A stretch of 64,000 nt of DNA from Myxococcales bacterium (GCA_029863605.1 JAOTVB010000016.1:1-64000), one strand, 5' to 3'; shown: positions 33,514-42,392, numbered from the stretch's first letter. Numbers and translations are program-made. The notes: generated by a model from the sequence alone, not told the origin.

Positions 33514-35340
33514 CTAAGCCCTGGCCTGCTGCTGCACAGTCCCCCCCGCGTAAAACGCGTCGATCTCCCTGGCATACTTCTCGTTCACGATATTTCGCTT
33601 TACCTTCAGAGTTGGGGTCAGCTCGCCGCCGTCGACGCTGAAGACCGTGGGCAAGATGTGAATTTTCTTGATGGTTTGGTAACGGGCTACCTTGGCGTTA
33701 CAGACTTTTTGCATCTCTTCCTCGATGAAACGCTTCACGTCGGGGTTTTTCGCTGCGGACGCGACGTCGGCCAGGTTAGAAATGCCCGAAGCCTCTTCAA
33801 GCGCTGGCAACGCCTCGGGGTCGAGCACGATGAGCGCTGAGAGAAACGGCTGGCGGTCGCCTACGACCACCGCTTGCCCTACCCCGGGAATCGCCTGCAG
33901 GTACCCTTCCATCTCGGCTGGGGCGACATTCTTTCCCCCCGCCGTGATGATCAGATCCTTCTTTCGTCCCGTGATCAAAATGAAGCCCTGATCGTCGATG
34001 CGGCCGAGATCCCCGGTCTGCAGCCAACCGTCTTGGGTGTAGAGCTCTGCTGTCTTGTCAGGAAGCCGGAAGTAGCCCTTCACCATGTTCTCGCCCCTGA
34101 GCAGGATCTCGCCATCGTCCGCGATTTTCACCTCGACGCCCGGGAGCGGCCTGCCGATCGTGCCAAACCTCGGTTCGAGGTACGGCTGCACCGAGGCGAA
34201 CGCTGTCGTCTCCGTCATTCCGTATCCTTCGTGAATCGGAATGCCGATCGACGCAAAGAACTCGAGGGTCGACGTCGAAATCGGCGCCGCGCCACTCACG
34301 GCGATGTCCAAGGCATCCAATCCGAGCGCCTCCTTGATCTTAGAAATCACGAGCTTGTTGGCGAGCCGACGCGAAAGGGTCGAAACCGGACGCCCCGTGG
34401 CGGACTCTCGCTTGAACGCAGCCAGCTCGGTTTCCCTGGCCCAGCTGGCCAGCTTCGCTTTGATTCCGGTGGTCTCTGCCATCTTCCCGCGAAGCGCAGC
34501 TTCGAACTTCTCCCACACCCGCGGCACGGCGAGGAACATCGTGGGATGTACCTTGACCAGGTAGTCCTTGATCTGCGTGAGGTCGCGGCAGAAATAGGCC
34601 TCACAACCGATCGTGAGCCCGGAAAAATTGAGCATCCCTTGCTCGGCGGCATGGCACAACGGGAGATAGCTCACGTACCGTGTTTCGCGCTCGACGAGTG
34701 TCGGAAACACGGCCTTGACCGCCTTGCCGATGAGCTCGATCCCGCGATGGGTCAGCATGGCACCTTTGGGAAGTCCGGTGGTTCCGGAGGTATAGATGAG
34801 CAACGCGACGTCGTCTTTGTCGACCGCAGCAAGCCGTCTGTCGAGCTCCGAATCGTCCACGGTATCCCCGAGCTTCATCAACTCCGCTAGCGTATGCACA
34901 CGCGGATCGTTGGAGCCGAGGTCGTCCATCGTGATGATGTGCTCGATCGTGCTGTCGCCACTCGCGATCGTGAGGTACTTGTCCAGCTGGTCTTGCTCGT
35001 CGCAGATGACGATCTTCGCCTGCGCGTTGTCGATGATGTACGCCATTTGATCGGGCAGGAGCGTCGTGTAGAGCGGAGCTGGGATCCCTTGGGCGGCATT
35101 GATGCCGTGCTGGCAGACCACCCAGTCAGGTCGGTTCTTGCCAACGATCGCGACGCAGCCCCCGGGCTCGAGGCCGAGAGAGAGCAGCCCCTTGCCGACT
35201 CGCCGAACGTCCGCCCAAACCTCCGCCCACGTCGTGCTCTTCCACGTGCCGTCGGCGTTGAGGTCGTAAAGCGCTTTCGCGCTGCCTTTGGTTCTCGCCC
35301 AGCCCTCGATGTTCGAGAGCATCGTTCCTTGAAGGGTCAT
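33514..35340 (-). CDS. Long-chain acyl-CoA synthetase (AMP-forming, FadD15-like)
   Basis: 608 residues. The AMP-binding signature YTSGTTGLPKGAMLTH, the HEGYGMTET motif, and the hinge segment QTGDLGRIDDQGFILITGRKKDLIITAGGKNV are complete. It activates fatty acids with ATP and CoA at the inner membrane face. The overall build resembles the long-chain ligases of actinobacteria and myxobacteria (FadD15 type). It could supply acyl-CoA to the WS/DGAT enzyme encoded at 56471. The short SDR follows in the same direction 18 bases downstream. Confidence 0.92.
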   Translation of the reverse strand: MTLQGTMLSNIEGWARTKGSAKALYDLNADGTWKSTTWAEVWADVRRVGKGLLSLGLEPGGCVAIVGKNRPDWVVCQHGINAAQGIPAPLYTTLLPDQMAYIIDNAQAKIVICDEQDQLDKYLTIASGDSTIEHIITMDDLGSNDPRVHTLAELMKLGDTVDDSELDRRLAAVDKDDVALLIYTSGTTGLPKGAMLTHRGIELIGKAVKAVFPTLVERETRYVSYLPLCHAAEQGMLNFSGLTIGCEAYFCRDLTQIKDYLVKVHPTMFLAVPRVWEKFEAALRGKMAETTGIKAKLASWARETELAAFKRESATGRPVSTLSRRLANKLVISKIKEALGLDALDIAVSGAAPISTSTLEFFASIGIPIHEGYGMTETTAFASVQPYLEPRFGTIGRPLPGVEVKIADDGEILLRGENMVKGYFRLPDKTAELYTQDGWLQTGDLGRIDDQGFILITGRKKDLIITAGGKNVAPAEMEGYLQAIPGVGQAVVVGDRQPFLSALIVLDPEALPALEEASGISNLADVASAAKNPDVKRFIEEEMQKVCNAKVARYQTIKKIHILPTVFSVDGGELTPTLKVKRNIVNEKYAREIDAFYAGGTVQQQARA

Positions 35341-35470
35341 GCGTGCCTCCGATTGATCTCAGAGCCTACATGATCGACCGACCCTTCAGGAAGCCCGATC
35401 CCATTGCGACAGATCTCGCGACCCTAACCCTTTGGGCGGCACACAACGCACGAGGATTGAAGACCCGCGC

Positions 35471-35743
35471 TCAGTCTCGCCAACGCGTCTTGGAGCCCGC
35501 ACCGACCAGCCCAAGATCGAGGAGTACCGCAACGACGACGATCACGAGATACATCCCGTCGACCGAGCCGTTGCTATTCATCGCAAACGCATACCCTAGC
35601 GTCGTCAGCGGCATGAAGAAGAAGCCGAGGAGTGGCCACAAGGTCGTTTCGTAGGCACGCCCGATGTAATCACTTAAGAGAACGACCAAGACGATCGCGA
35701 ATCGTGGGGTTGCGAGCGCAAGGCACCCTACCAGTATCGGCAT
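35471..35743 (-). CDS. Small membrane protein of unknown function
   Basis: 90 residues with three hydrophobic segments (ILVGCLALATPRFAIVLVVLL, LLGFFFMPLTTLGYAFAM, LVIVVVAVLLDLGLVGAG). No known family recognised. It lies 23 bases beyond the cytochrome gene stop on the same strand and may be the tail of that operon. The ribosome-binding site is weak. Confidence 0.6.
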   Translation of the reverse strand: MPILVGCLALATPRFAIVLVVLLSDYIGRAYETTLWPLLGFFFMPLTTLGYAFAMNSNGSVDGMYLVIVVVAVLLDLGLVGAGSKTRWRD

Positions 35744-35766
35744 AAGCGAAGACTACCATGGGACTC

Positions 35767-36213
35767 TTACTCGTCGCCGAGGTTCCGGACGACGGCGACG
35801 AGCGCTGCCACCACTTCTGGCTTGTCGGTGAGATCGGGATTCGGGGGCATGAGCGGGCTCAGACCGACCGCGGTCCCACCCCCGATGATGATCGTCTTGA
35901 TATGCTCGTCCGTGACGGATTTCTGCCACTCTACAGATGTGTAGTCGCGGGGCTTCGGGTTGAGGGCCGCGGAGCCGGGCCCATCTCCTTTGCCTTTCTC
36001 TCCGTGACAGGTTACGCAGCGCGCGTTGAAAATTTCTTCGGCTTCGACCACAGGATCCTTGACAGCAACCGGCTCGGAGGGAGCTGCCTCCGGCTCGGCG
36101 GTAGGCTCTGCGGCGGCCTGTTCAAGTTCGGCGGGCGCGGCCTTCTTGGAGGTGCAACCGAACGCCGCCAAGCACACGAGGAACGCGGCGATGTAGATCC
36201 CTTCTTCGCGCAT
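35767..36213 (-). CDS. Monohaem cytochrome c lipoprotein
   Basis: 148 residues, with AAAGGAGGG before the ATG. The signal ends in the lipobox AAFGC. An Ala/Pro/Glu-rich linker follows (about 25-55), and then a cytochrome c domain with haem motif CVTCH and the probable axial Met in LSPLMPPNPDLTD. It carries single electrons on the periplasmic side of a membrane. It is last but one in a run of minus-strand genes starting at the YwiC-like protein, so it may belong to the proposed sigma-54 operon. Confidence 0.85.
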   Translation of the reverse strand: MREEGIYIAAFLVCLAAFGCTSKKAAPAELEQAAAEPTAEPEAAPSEPVAVKDPVVEAEEIFNARCVTCHGEKGKGDGPGSAALNPKPRDYTSVEWQKSVTDEHIKTIIIGGGTAVGLSPLMPPNPDLTDKPEVVAALVAVVRNLGDE

Positions 36214-36264
36214 AGGCCCTCCTTTGAGAGGCGTATAGATCCAATTGAAATGGACGGAAAGCTC

Positions 36265-37569
36265 TCATTCCTCGTAGAGGTAGGCGAGCACATCCTCCCT
36301 AGACAGGATTCCGACGATTCTCGCCCCCTCCAGAACGGGCAGCCTTCCGATATTGTGAGCCTTCATCTGCTTGAGTGCTTCGCTCAGCGGGGTGTCCGGG
36401 GCGATGGTATGGACGGGATGCGCCATGCAGCTCGCAACCGTGAGTGAATCGCGCCCGTCGCGCTTCGCCCGTTCGATGTCGCGTCGAGAGATCATGCCGA
36501 CGAGCTTTCCGGCTTCCATGACGGGCGCGCCGGCGTGCCCCCATTCGTGAAGGGAGTGCGCGAGCTCGCGGAGAGGCATTCTCGGGGTCACGGTGCGTAC
36601 GGGACTCGACATGAGGTCGCGAACGACCTCGGGATGGCGGCAGGTCTTTTCGATCGCAGTGTGAAGGCGAGTTACCACGTCTGCGAGCGAACCCTCCCGA
36701 ACGACCGCCGACCCAGCCCCGGAATGGCCACCGCCGCCGAGCTCCCCCAGGACGCCACCCACCGTGACGGCATCGGATTGCGACCGCCCAATGATGTGCA
36801 TCTTGCCGTTTGGAAGTCGGTAGACACAAAACAGGGCGTCGTGTGGGATCATCCGAAACGCTTCGGTGGTCACGCGCGCGAGCTCGGCCGGCGCCTCCTC
36901 GATCTCCTGTGCGGAAACCCCGATGCGAGTCCCGAACGCGGGAACTTCCTCGATTCCATCGACGATCGAAATTAGAAGCGAACGTTCTACGACGTCGAGC
37001 GGCGGTCGAAGAAACCGCTGTAGTAGCCCCGGCCGTGCCCCGTGACCAAGGAGCCATGCGAGCGCAGTGGCGTCTCGTGAGCTCGTTCGAGAGTACGCGA
37101 GCGAGCCGGTGTCTTCGTGAATCCCGAGCGAAAAAAGCGTCGCCTCTTCACGGTCGATGTCGGCGCTTCGCGCCGCGAGCTCCTCGACGACGAGGGTCGT
37201 CACGGCGCCGACGGGCTGGACGTGCTCTTCGTCCGACTGCAAGTCATCCGGCGCGCTAGGGTGGTGGTCCCAGACGACGATGCGGACGCTCCTCGGTGTC
37301 CGGGTCGCACGCTCGAGAACTTCTTCGATGTGATGGAGCCTGCTTCTTCGTCGGACGTCGGTCACGATCAACAGATCGACGTCGGAAAGGTCGACATCTC
37401 GGCAGCGTTCGGTACGAAAACGATTGCCGTGTAAGGCCAAGTACTGATGAACATTGGGCGCGACCCCACCGCCAATGCCGATCTCCGCACCTGGATAAAG
37501 CTTCCGAAGAGCCACACAAGATGCCAGCGCGTCGAAATCGGCGGTCTCATGAGTGGTGATCAGCTTCAC
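36265..37569 (-). CDS. DHH-DHHA1 phosphoesterase fused to two CBS domains
   Basis: 434 residues. Residues 1-300 are a DHH phosphoesterase: TTHETADFDALASCVAL, VTDVRRRSRL, the diagnostic VWDHHPS, and DHHA1 GELGGGGHSGAGSAV. Residues about 310-434 are a CBS pair (VRDLMSSPVRTVTPRMPL; VASCMAHPVHTIAPDTPL). The same domains precede the tRNA nucleotidyltransferase head in some long enzymes, but here that head is absent. DHH proteins cleave nanoRNA or cyclic dinucleotides; CBS pairs bind adenosine nucleotides. An energy-gated phosphodiesterase is a reasonable guess. It overlaps the upstream CBS gene by four bases. Confidence 0.82.
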   Translation of the reverse strand: MKLITTHETADFDALASCVALRKLYPGAEIGIGGGVAPNVHQYLALHGNRFRTERCRDVDLSDVDLLIVTDVRRRSRLHHIEEVLERATRTPRSVRIVVWDHHPSAPDDLQSDEEHVQPVGAVTTLVVEELAARSADIDREEATLFSLGIHEDTGSLAYSRTSSRDATALAWLLGHGARPGLLQRFLRPPLDVVERSLLISIVDGIEEVPAFGTRIGVSAQEIEEAPAELARVTTEAFRMIPHDALFCVYRLPNGKMHIIGRSQSDAVTVGGVLGELGGGGHSGAGSAVVREGSLADVVTRLHTAIEKTCRHPEVVRDLMSSPVRTVTPRMPLRELAHSLHEWGHAGAPVMEAGKLVGMISRRDIERAKRDGRDSLTVASCMAHPVHTIAPDTPLSEALKQMKAHNIGRLPVLEGARIVGILSREDVLAYLYEE

Positions 37570-37979
37570 GCAGGTTCCAACGTCTCCTGGAGCACGCGCA
37601 ACAGATCTACGTAGCTCACGATGCCGAGCAAGTCGCCTGTGTCGGCATCCGCGACGGGAATGGCGCCCACACGATGCAATAACATGAGCTCCACTAGCTC
37701 GCGGGCGGAGGTCTCGGGGCTGGCCTTGACGGGGCTGGTGTTCATGAACGTGCTTACGGTCACAGTGCGTGCACTTTCGAGGGCTTCGATCTCTCCTTCA
37801 TCGTCTGTCCCGGAGAAACCTCGAAGATCTCGATCACTGATGATCCCGACCAGCTCGCTGCCGCGTACGACGGGCAGGTGCCGAACATCGAGCTCGTAGA
37901 GTAGCCCAAGCGCTTCGGCGACCGACATGAGCTCGGTCGCAGTCACCGGGTTTTCAGTCATGATGTCTTTTGCGAGCAC
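37566..37979 (-). CDS. Two-CBS-domain protein
   Basis: 137 residues from a GTG with GAGAGGAGAG upstream. It consists of one CBS pair only (AKDIMTENPVTATELMSVAEAL...LVGIISDRDL; VSTFMNTSPVKASPETSARELVELML...LLGIVSYVDLLR). Such stand-alone Bateman modules bind AMP, ATP or SAM. Hrp1 of the mycobacterial DosR regulon has the same build. Second gene of the YwiC-like/CBS/DHH-CBS run. Confidence 0.88.
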   Translation of the reverse strand: MLAKDIMTENPVTATELMSVAEALGLLYELDVRHLPVVRGSELVGIISDRDLRGFSGTDDEGEIEALESARTVTVSTFMNTSPVKASPETSARELVELMLLHRVGAIPVADADTGDLLGIVSYVDLLRVLQETLEPA

Positions 37980-38007
37980 GAAACTCTCCTCTCTTTAACA
38001 GCACCCC

Positions 38008-38916
38008 CTAGAACATGGGGAACGGTAGGGTCGATTTCACGGCCTGGAAATCCTGAATCAGCTTCAGGGCGGCTACGACCGCCACCAAGGTGCAGACATT
38101 GGCGAGGACGAGACCCCAGCCGATCGTTCGTAGACTGCGCGCCGTCGGGCGAGCCACGGCGATCGCCGCGACGACGACCGCGACAGGGAGCGCCGCCGTC
38201 AGGATCCATCCACGCGGGGCGAGAGGCGCTGCGGCGCCGACCCCGATCACGGCGAGACACACGAGAATGAGCAGCACCCTCGCGGCGCGAACGCGCCGAA
38301 GCTCTTCGTCGGTCTTGGCCCGCGTGCGCGCGACGGTAAGCCGTACGACGGACGTCCCCAAGAGCGATGTCACCAGCCAAATCCCCGCCACGGCCGACGA
38401 TGCAAGCATGCTCAACCCTGACGCAAGCCCAAGCGGCAGCGCGACGGACGATAAAGCCGCGGCAGCCATCGTCTCACCCATCCCGCTACGCTCGAGCCCT
38501 TGAATGGCCATCATCATGACGCCAACTCCGAGTAGCAAGGGCAAGACAACCAAGTATTGAGCCAGCTGCGGAGCCAGCCACAGCCCCGGAATGCCAGCAG
38601 CGATCGCGACCAACATCAACAGAGTCAGCGCTCGACGCGCGCGGCCACTCTGTTCACGCTGTGTCCGCGCGCCCCGCTGGCCGAATAGCACGAGAAGCGG
38701 CTCGTTCATGATGAAGCATGCAAGCCCGGCGATCGCCAGCAACCACGAAGAGGTGGTCGGTGAGCCTCCCAGGAACACAGCCACCATCGGAAACAAGAGC
38801 TCTGCGTAAGCGCCGTGCTCTCGGGGAATCATCTGGCGCTCTCGACTTCGGGGCTCCGCCGATGGCATCGATGGGCCGAAAGAATCCTGAATCGCATCGG
38901 TGTGTTCCACAGACAT
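38008..38916 (-). CDS. YwiC-like membrane protein
   Basis: 302 residues with about eight hydrophobic segments. The N-terminal cytoplasmic tail leads into MIPREHGAYAELLFPMVAVFLGG, the hallmark of YwiC-like proteins (PF14256). In Bacillus the ywiC gene lies near anaerobic regulation and nitrate genes, but its function is unknown. Here it heads a run with two CBS genes and a cytochrome, behind a good sigma-54 element, which also points to respiration at low oxygen. Confidence 0.78.
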   Translation of the reverse strand: MSVEHTDAIQDSFGPSMPSAEPRSRERQMIPREHGAYAELLFPMVAVFLGGSPTTSSWLLAIAGLACFIMNEPLLVLFGQRGARTQREQSGRARRALTLLMLVAIAAGIPGLWLAPQLAQYLVVLPLLLGVGVMMMAIQGLERSGMGETMAAAALSSVALPLGLASGLSMLASSAVAGIWLVTSLLGTSVVRLTVARTRAKTDEELRRVRAARVLLILVCLAVIGVGAAAPLAPRGWILTAALPVAVVVAAIAVARPTARSLRTIGWGLVLANVCTLVAVVAALKLIQDFQAVKSTLPFPMF

Positions 38917-38933
38917 ATGCGCTTGGGAAGATG

Positions 38934-38950
38934 AGCAAGGAGCGTACCAG
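38934..38950 (-). promoter_or_regulatory. Sigma-54 promoter for the YwiC-like/CBS/DHH-CBS run
   Basis: The minus strand reads CTGGTACGCTCCTTGCT; GG (38948-38947) and GC (38936-38935) are 10 bases apart, and the -12 element TTGCT is perfect. Predicted start is near 38923, seven bases before the ATG at 38916. Confidence 0.62.
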
Positions 38951-39036
38951 CGGTCAGGAGCATATCCTCGTCTGTTCTACACGAATCCCTGCATTTTGTG
39001 CGTTTACAGAAGCACGTCGCGCAAGCACTGCGTATT

Positions 39037-39450
39037 CTAAGGCACCGACATGACGATAGCGCCACTTCGGTGGACGAGCTCGTGAGAGACGCTCCCCAGA
39101 AGAGTTCGCGCGACAGCTCCTTTGCCAGTCGTCCCGCACACGATCAGTGGCGCGTCGATTTCTCGAGCCCTGGCCACGATCGCCTCGGCGGGGTCGCCGG
39201 CTAAAGCATGACACTCGATCCGAAGGTCGTCGCTCTTCACGGCGCCCCGGGTCTGCATTTCGAGGAGCTTTCGAAGATCCTCGAGCTTGCGCGTGGTTTT
39301 CGATGCACTTTTCTCGTCGCCTGGGTCGAGCACGGTGATCACATGAACCTCCGCATCCAGCTGTCGACCCATGAATACGCCGAGCTCGAAGGCACGCCGT
39401 GCGGGATCCGAAAAGTCATAGGCCACGACCAATCGCGGAATGAGCGACAT
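39037..39450 (-). CDS. Universal stress protein, single domain
   Basis: 137 residues. It begins IPRLVVAYDFSDPARRAFELGVFMG and ends with the nucleotide-binding signature VCGTTGKGAVARTLLGSVSHELVHRSGAIV (G-2x-G-9x-G-S/T type), so it should bind ATP. It starts three bases after the stop of another USP gene, so the two are translated together. USPs of this kind are induced by oxygen limitation and energy stress in many bacteria. Confidence 0.88.
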   Translation of the reverse strand: MSLIPRLVVAYDFSDPARRAFELGVFMGRQLDAEVHVITVLDPGDEKSASKTTRKLEDLRKLLEMQTRGAVKSDDLRIECHALAGDPAEAIVARAREIDAPLIVCGTTGKGAVARTLLGSVSHELVHRSGAIVMSVP

Positions 39451-39453
39451 GGG

Positions 39454-39930
39454 CTATTCACCACCTTTCTTTTCTTTTCGCCGTTCACGCACGACCAGCA
39501 CGGGGCACGGGGCGTGACGCACGACCTTTTCCGCAACGCTCCCGAGAAAGGCTCGGGACAGCCCGCTTCGACCGTGAGATCCCAAGATCAGAAGATCGGC
39601 ACCTTCGTCTTCGGCGATCTCGCAAAGAGCGCGGCCCGCGGAGGGGTGCTGAACCACACTCAGCTCGACCTCGGGGATATCCTGGAGGAGCGACGCGGTC
39701 TTTCCACTGAGCGTTTCTCGAATCGCCTCTTCGATTTCGACACGAATACTTCGTTCGAGGAGATCGGGCCGCGACCAAACGACGGGCGGCACATTGGGGG
39801 TCGGATCAAACACGTGAGCGACCAGCACCCGCGAGTCAAACGTTTTGGCATAAAGCGCCGCTGTTCGAAGGGCTTCATCGGAAATGTCGGAGAAGTCGGT
39901 GCCGACGAGAATCGTTTTGGGTTGGTCCAT
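39454..39930 (-). CDS. Universal stress protein, single domain
   Basis: 158 residues: KTILVGTDFSDISDEALRTAALYAKTF at the start, and LLILGSHGRSGLSRAFLGSVAEKVVRHAPCPVLVV as the ATP-binding end, a textbook USP. First gene of a two-USP unit, divergent from the hemerythrin. Upstream, ATGGCACGGAGCTTGA (minus strand, around 39963-39949) has a fine -24 element but lacks the invariant C at -12, so I do not call it a promoter. Confidence 0.92.
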   Translation of the reverse strand: MDQPKTILVGTDFSDISDEALRTAALYAKTFDSRVLVAHVFDPTPNVPPVVWSRPDLLERSIRVEIEEAIRETLSGKTASLLQDIPEVELSVVQHPSAGRALCEIAEDEGADLLILGSHGRSGLSRAFLGSVAEKVVRHAPCPVLVVRERRKEKKGGE

Positions 39931-40080
39931 GAGCTCACCCTCCGTCTATCAAGCTCCGTGCCATTCGGGGCAGCGGAATTCGAGCAGAAAGCATATCCAA
40001 AAACGCGAATGTTCTGCGAAAGATTCCAAAGCCACGCAGAAGTTGCGTACCGGGTTGCGACAAATCCTGCTAAACCTCTC

Positions 40081-40096
40081 TGGCGCAGTCCTTGCA
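40081..40096 (+). promoter_or_regulatory. Sigma-54 promoter for the hemerythrin/USP operon
   Basis: TGGCGCAGTCCTTGCA: GG at 40082-40083 and GC at 40094-40095, spacing 10, with a perfect TTGCA. Predicted start near 40107, giving a 15-base leader that contains GGGAGGA and then the ATG at 40122. The layout is fully coherent. Confidence 0.7.
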
Positions 40097-40121
40097 CAAT
40101 ATTTGGTCAAGGGAGGATGAC

Positions 40122-40583
40122 ATGAGCGACGACACGTTAATGCCCTCCGAGATTCGTCAGAAGGTTCTGACCCAACACCGCGAGATCGAACAGATGCTTT
40201 CGGAACTAGAAGTCGGTGCACGACAACTACGGGAGGGCGAGCAAGAGGCAGACCGCGTCAAACGCGCGGCGTATGCCCTACGAGGCATTCTCGAGCTTCA
40301 CATGACTTTCGAGGAAACCCACATGGTGCCCGCAATCAGCGAAGCCGACGGCTTCGGACCTGAACGAGCACGCCACCTCCACGCCGAACATGCCGAACAA
40401 CGAGCGCACCTCGACCGTTTGGTACATGCGATCCTCGATGCGCGAGCTCCCACCGAGATCGAAAAGGGCGTCGCCGATCTCGCACAGATGCTGCGCAAGG
40501 ACATCGAGGAAGAAGAGAAGCACTATGTGAACGAGAAGCTTCTTCGGGATAGCCTGATGCCGACCGACACTTTCGGCGGCTAA
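40122..40583 (+). CDS. Hemerythrin-like (HHE) di-iron protein
   Basis: 153 residues from the ATG at 40122 with GGGAGGA upstream; an ORF start at 40092 would lie inside the promoter. It is a four-helix bundle with candidate iron ligands H19 (QHREIEQ), H60, E64 and H67 (LELHMTFEETHMVP), H85/H87/H90 (HLHAEHAEQ) and E131/H134 (EEEEKHYV). Such proteins bind oxygen, NO or peroxide. The next gene, a tandem USP, starts 34 bases later with no separate promoter visible, so they form an operon. Confidence 0.85.
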   Translation: MSDDTLMPSEIRQKVLTQHREIEQMLSELEVGARQLREGEQEADRVKRAAYALRGILELHMTFEETHMVPAISEADGFGPERARHLHAEHAEQRAHLDRLVHAILDARAPTEIEKGVADLAQMLRKDIEEEEKHYVNEKLLRDSLMPTDTFGG

Positions 40584-40617
40584 GGGGTACCTTTAGCGAT
40601 CGAACGGAAGACTGGAA

Positions 40618-41511
40618 ATGCAGATCAATCAAATCCTGGTCCCCACCGATTTCTCCCAAAATGCGAACCTCGCTCTCGACTACGCGATCGCGCTCGCAAA
40701 GCAATGCTCGGCAAAGCTGCATCTGTTGCACACGCCGGTCATCCCGAACTATCTGCTGATGGATCTCTCATACAGCCCAGGCCCGGAGGCCGTCACCCGC
40801 ATCCTCAACGACGCACAAGAGGCTCTCGACAAGCAGTCTCAAACGATCGACGAAGCGGGAGTGGAGCACTTCACGGTGATCCGCGAAGGGACGGTCCACG
40901 AGGTCATTCGCGACTATGCCAAAGAGCACGACGTCGACTTGGTCGTCGTAGGCACGCATGGTCGGAGCGGCGTTTCGAAGTTCATGTACGGCAGCGTTAC
41001 CGAGCGAGTCCTCAAGACCGTGCACACACCGATCATCGTCGTCCCTCCCAAGGGCGGCAGCGTCCCGAGCTCGATCGTCATCGCCTACGACTTTTCGGCG
41101 CCGTCGAAACGCGCAGCCGAGGTCGCACGCGGGATCCATGGCGTTTGCCACGGATCCCTCCACCTCGTGCACAGTTACCTCGATGTCTGGGGCGAATACA
41201 CAGATCGAGGAGCCGTCGTCGGTGAGGCCGCCGAGAAGCGTCGCCAGGCCCTGCACCGGGGGCTCGAAGAGATGCTCAAAGACGATGCAAAAGAGCTTTT
41301 TTCAATCGACGCGCAAGCCATCCAGACGCACTTGGTGACGGGGGATCCGACTGCGGGGATCCTCAAAGTGGCCGACACCGTAGGGGCGAACCTGATCTGC
41401 GCGGGCACCACCGGAAAGAGCGGCATCGAGCGCCTCCTGATCGGCAGCGTTGCGAGGCGGCTCCTCCACGACAGCGAGATTCCGCTACTGCTGACCCATC
41501 AGGAGGGCTGA
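40618..41511 (+). CDS. Universal stress protein with two tandem USP domains
   Basis: 297 residues. Domain 1 (1-143) starts INQILVPTDFSQNANLALDYA and ends VVVGTHGRSGVSKFMYGSVTERVLKTVHTPIIVV. Domain 2 (about 152-297) starts SSIVIAYDFSAPSKRAAEVA and ends CAGTTGKSGIERLLIGSVARRLLHDSEIPLLL. Both domains keep the ATP-binding glycine pattern. The tandem form is that of Rv2623, the main USP of the mycobacterial DosR regulon. It is co-transcribed with the hemerythrin. Confidence 0.93.
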   Translation: MQINQILVPTDFSQNANLALDYAIALAKQCSAKLHLLHTPVIPNYLLMDLSYSPGPEAVTRILNDAQEALDKQSQTIDEAGVEHFTVIREGTVHEVIRDYAKEHDVDLVVVGTHGRSGVSKFMYGSVTERVLKTVHTPIIVVPPKGGSVPSSIVIAYDFSAPSKRAAEVARGIHGVCHGSLHLVHSYLDVWGEYTDRGAVVGEAAEKRRQALHRGLEEMLKDDAKELFSIDAQAIQTHLVTGDPTAGILKVADTVGANLICAGTTGKSGIERLLIGSVARRLLHDSEIPLLLTHQEG

Positions 41512-41558
41512 GAGACCCAACTTGAATATGCGTCGCTAAAGGGCATCATACGCGCATC

Positions 41559-42392
41559 ATGATCGGGCGGATCGTCTTACTGAGTCTCTGGCTGGCGGCG
41601 CTCGGCAGTTGCGAATGCGGCTCGAAGAACGAGGTCGGGGTCGAGGATCTCTCCGCGGCGGAACTCCCAGCGAATTTCGATCAGGTCATGGCCGATCATG
41701 CACAACTTTCGATTGTGGCGAGGAACGCACTAATTCGAGGCGACCTCCCAGTGGCCCGGCAGTCGATGCGGAAGCTTGCATTCTTCATGGAGCACGTGCC
41801 GTTCCCCGAACAGGGCAAAGAATACGCACGCATCACGAAGGAGCTTGCCGAACAGGTACGCGAGGGTAGTGACCTCGAGGAGGCCTGCATGGCGTTTGCT
41901 CGGTTGTCGTATGCATGCGGGCAGTGCCACCACGCCCTCGACCGAGGACCGCCGATCAAGCTCGACCCTGCTCCGCATGGAGACGACCTCACAATGCACA
42001 TGAGACGGCATTACTGGGCCGTAGAGCGAATGTGGGAGGCGCTACTGAGCGACTCTCCAAAGACTTTCCAAAGGGCCGCCCGTGTCTTGGCCGAGGCGCC
42101 TCTTCATGGTCCGCAGAAACCGGACGCCGAAAGTCCCCCGGGAACGACTCGTCTGGCCTACGAGGTCCATGATCTGGCCTTCTCGGCCGCGGTCGAGGGA
42201 AGCACCGCGGAAGACGATTATGTCCCGGGCCCTGGGGAGCCTCGCGAGGCCAAGCCGACGAGTCGCGGTCAAGCAGAGATTTTTGGGCAGCTCCTCTCGG
42301 CGTGCAGCCAGTGCCACACCTTGGTCGATGTCGCACCGGCGTTGACCAGCAAAGAACCAGAGACACCCGACTTGGGGAACGACCGGGAGTAG
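41559..42392 (+). CDS. Dihaem cytochrome c lipoprotein
   Basis: 277 residues. The signal ends in the lipobox ALGSC. Two CXXCH motifs, CGQCH (near 127) and CSQCH (near 247), each follow a helical stretch of about 100 residues, like two fused cytochrome c' or c'-like bundles. That fold often binds NO or CO or acts in electron transfer. It lies 47 bases after the tandem USP gene on the same strand, and so may be part of the hemerythrin operon. Confidence 0.82.
   Translation: MIGRIVLLSLWLAALGSCECGSKNEVGVEDLSAAELPANFDQVMADHAQLSIVARNALIRGDLPVARQSMRKLAFFMEHVPFPEQGKEYARITKELAEQVREGSDLEEACMAFARLSYACGQCHHALDRGPPIKLDPAPHGDDLTMHMRRHYWAVERMWEALLSDSPKTFQRAARVLAEAPLHGPQKPDAESPPGTTRLAYEVHDLAFSAAVEGSTAEDDYVPGPGEPREAKPTSRGQAEIFGQLLSACSQCHTLVDVAPALTSKEPETPDLGNDRE

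Noticed and set aside
39949-39963. ATGGCACGGAGCTTGA before the two-USP unit as a sigma-54 promoter
   Set aside because: The -24 element is good, but the invariant GC at -12 is GA. It may be a decayed site, so I did not annotate it.
41542-41555. GG-N10-GC before the dihaem cytochrome gene
   Set aside because: The flanks fit poorly (GCGC at -12) and the predicted transcription start would fall inside the coding sequence.
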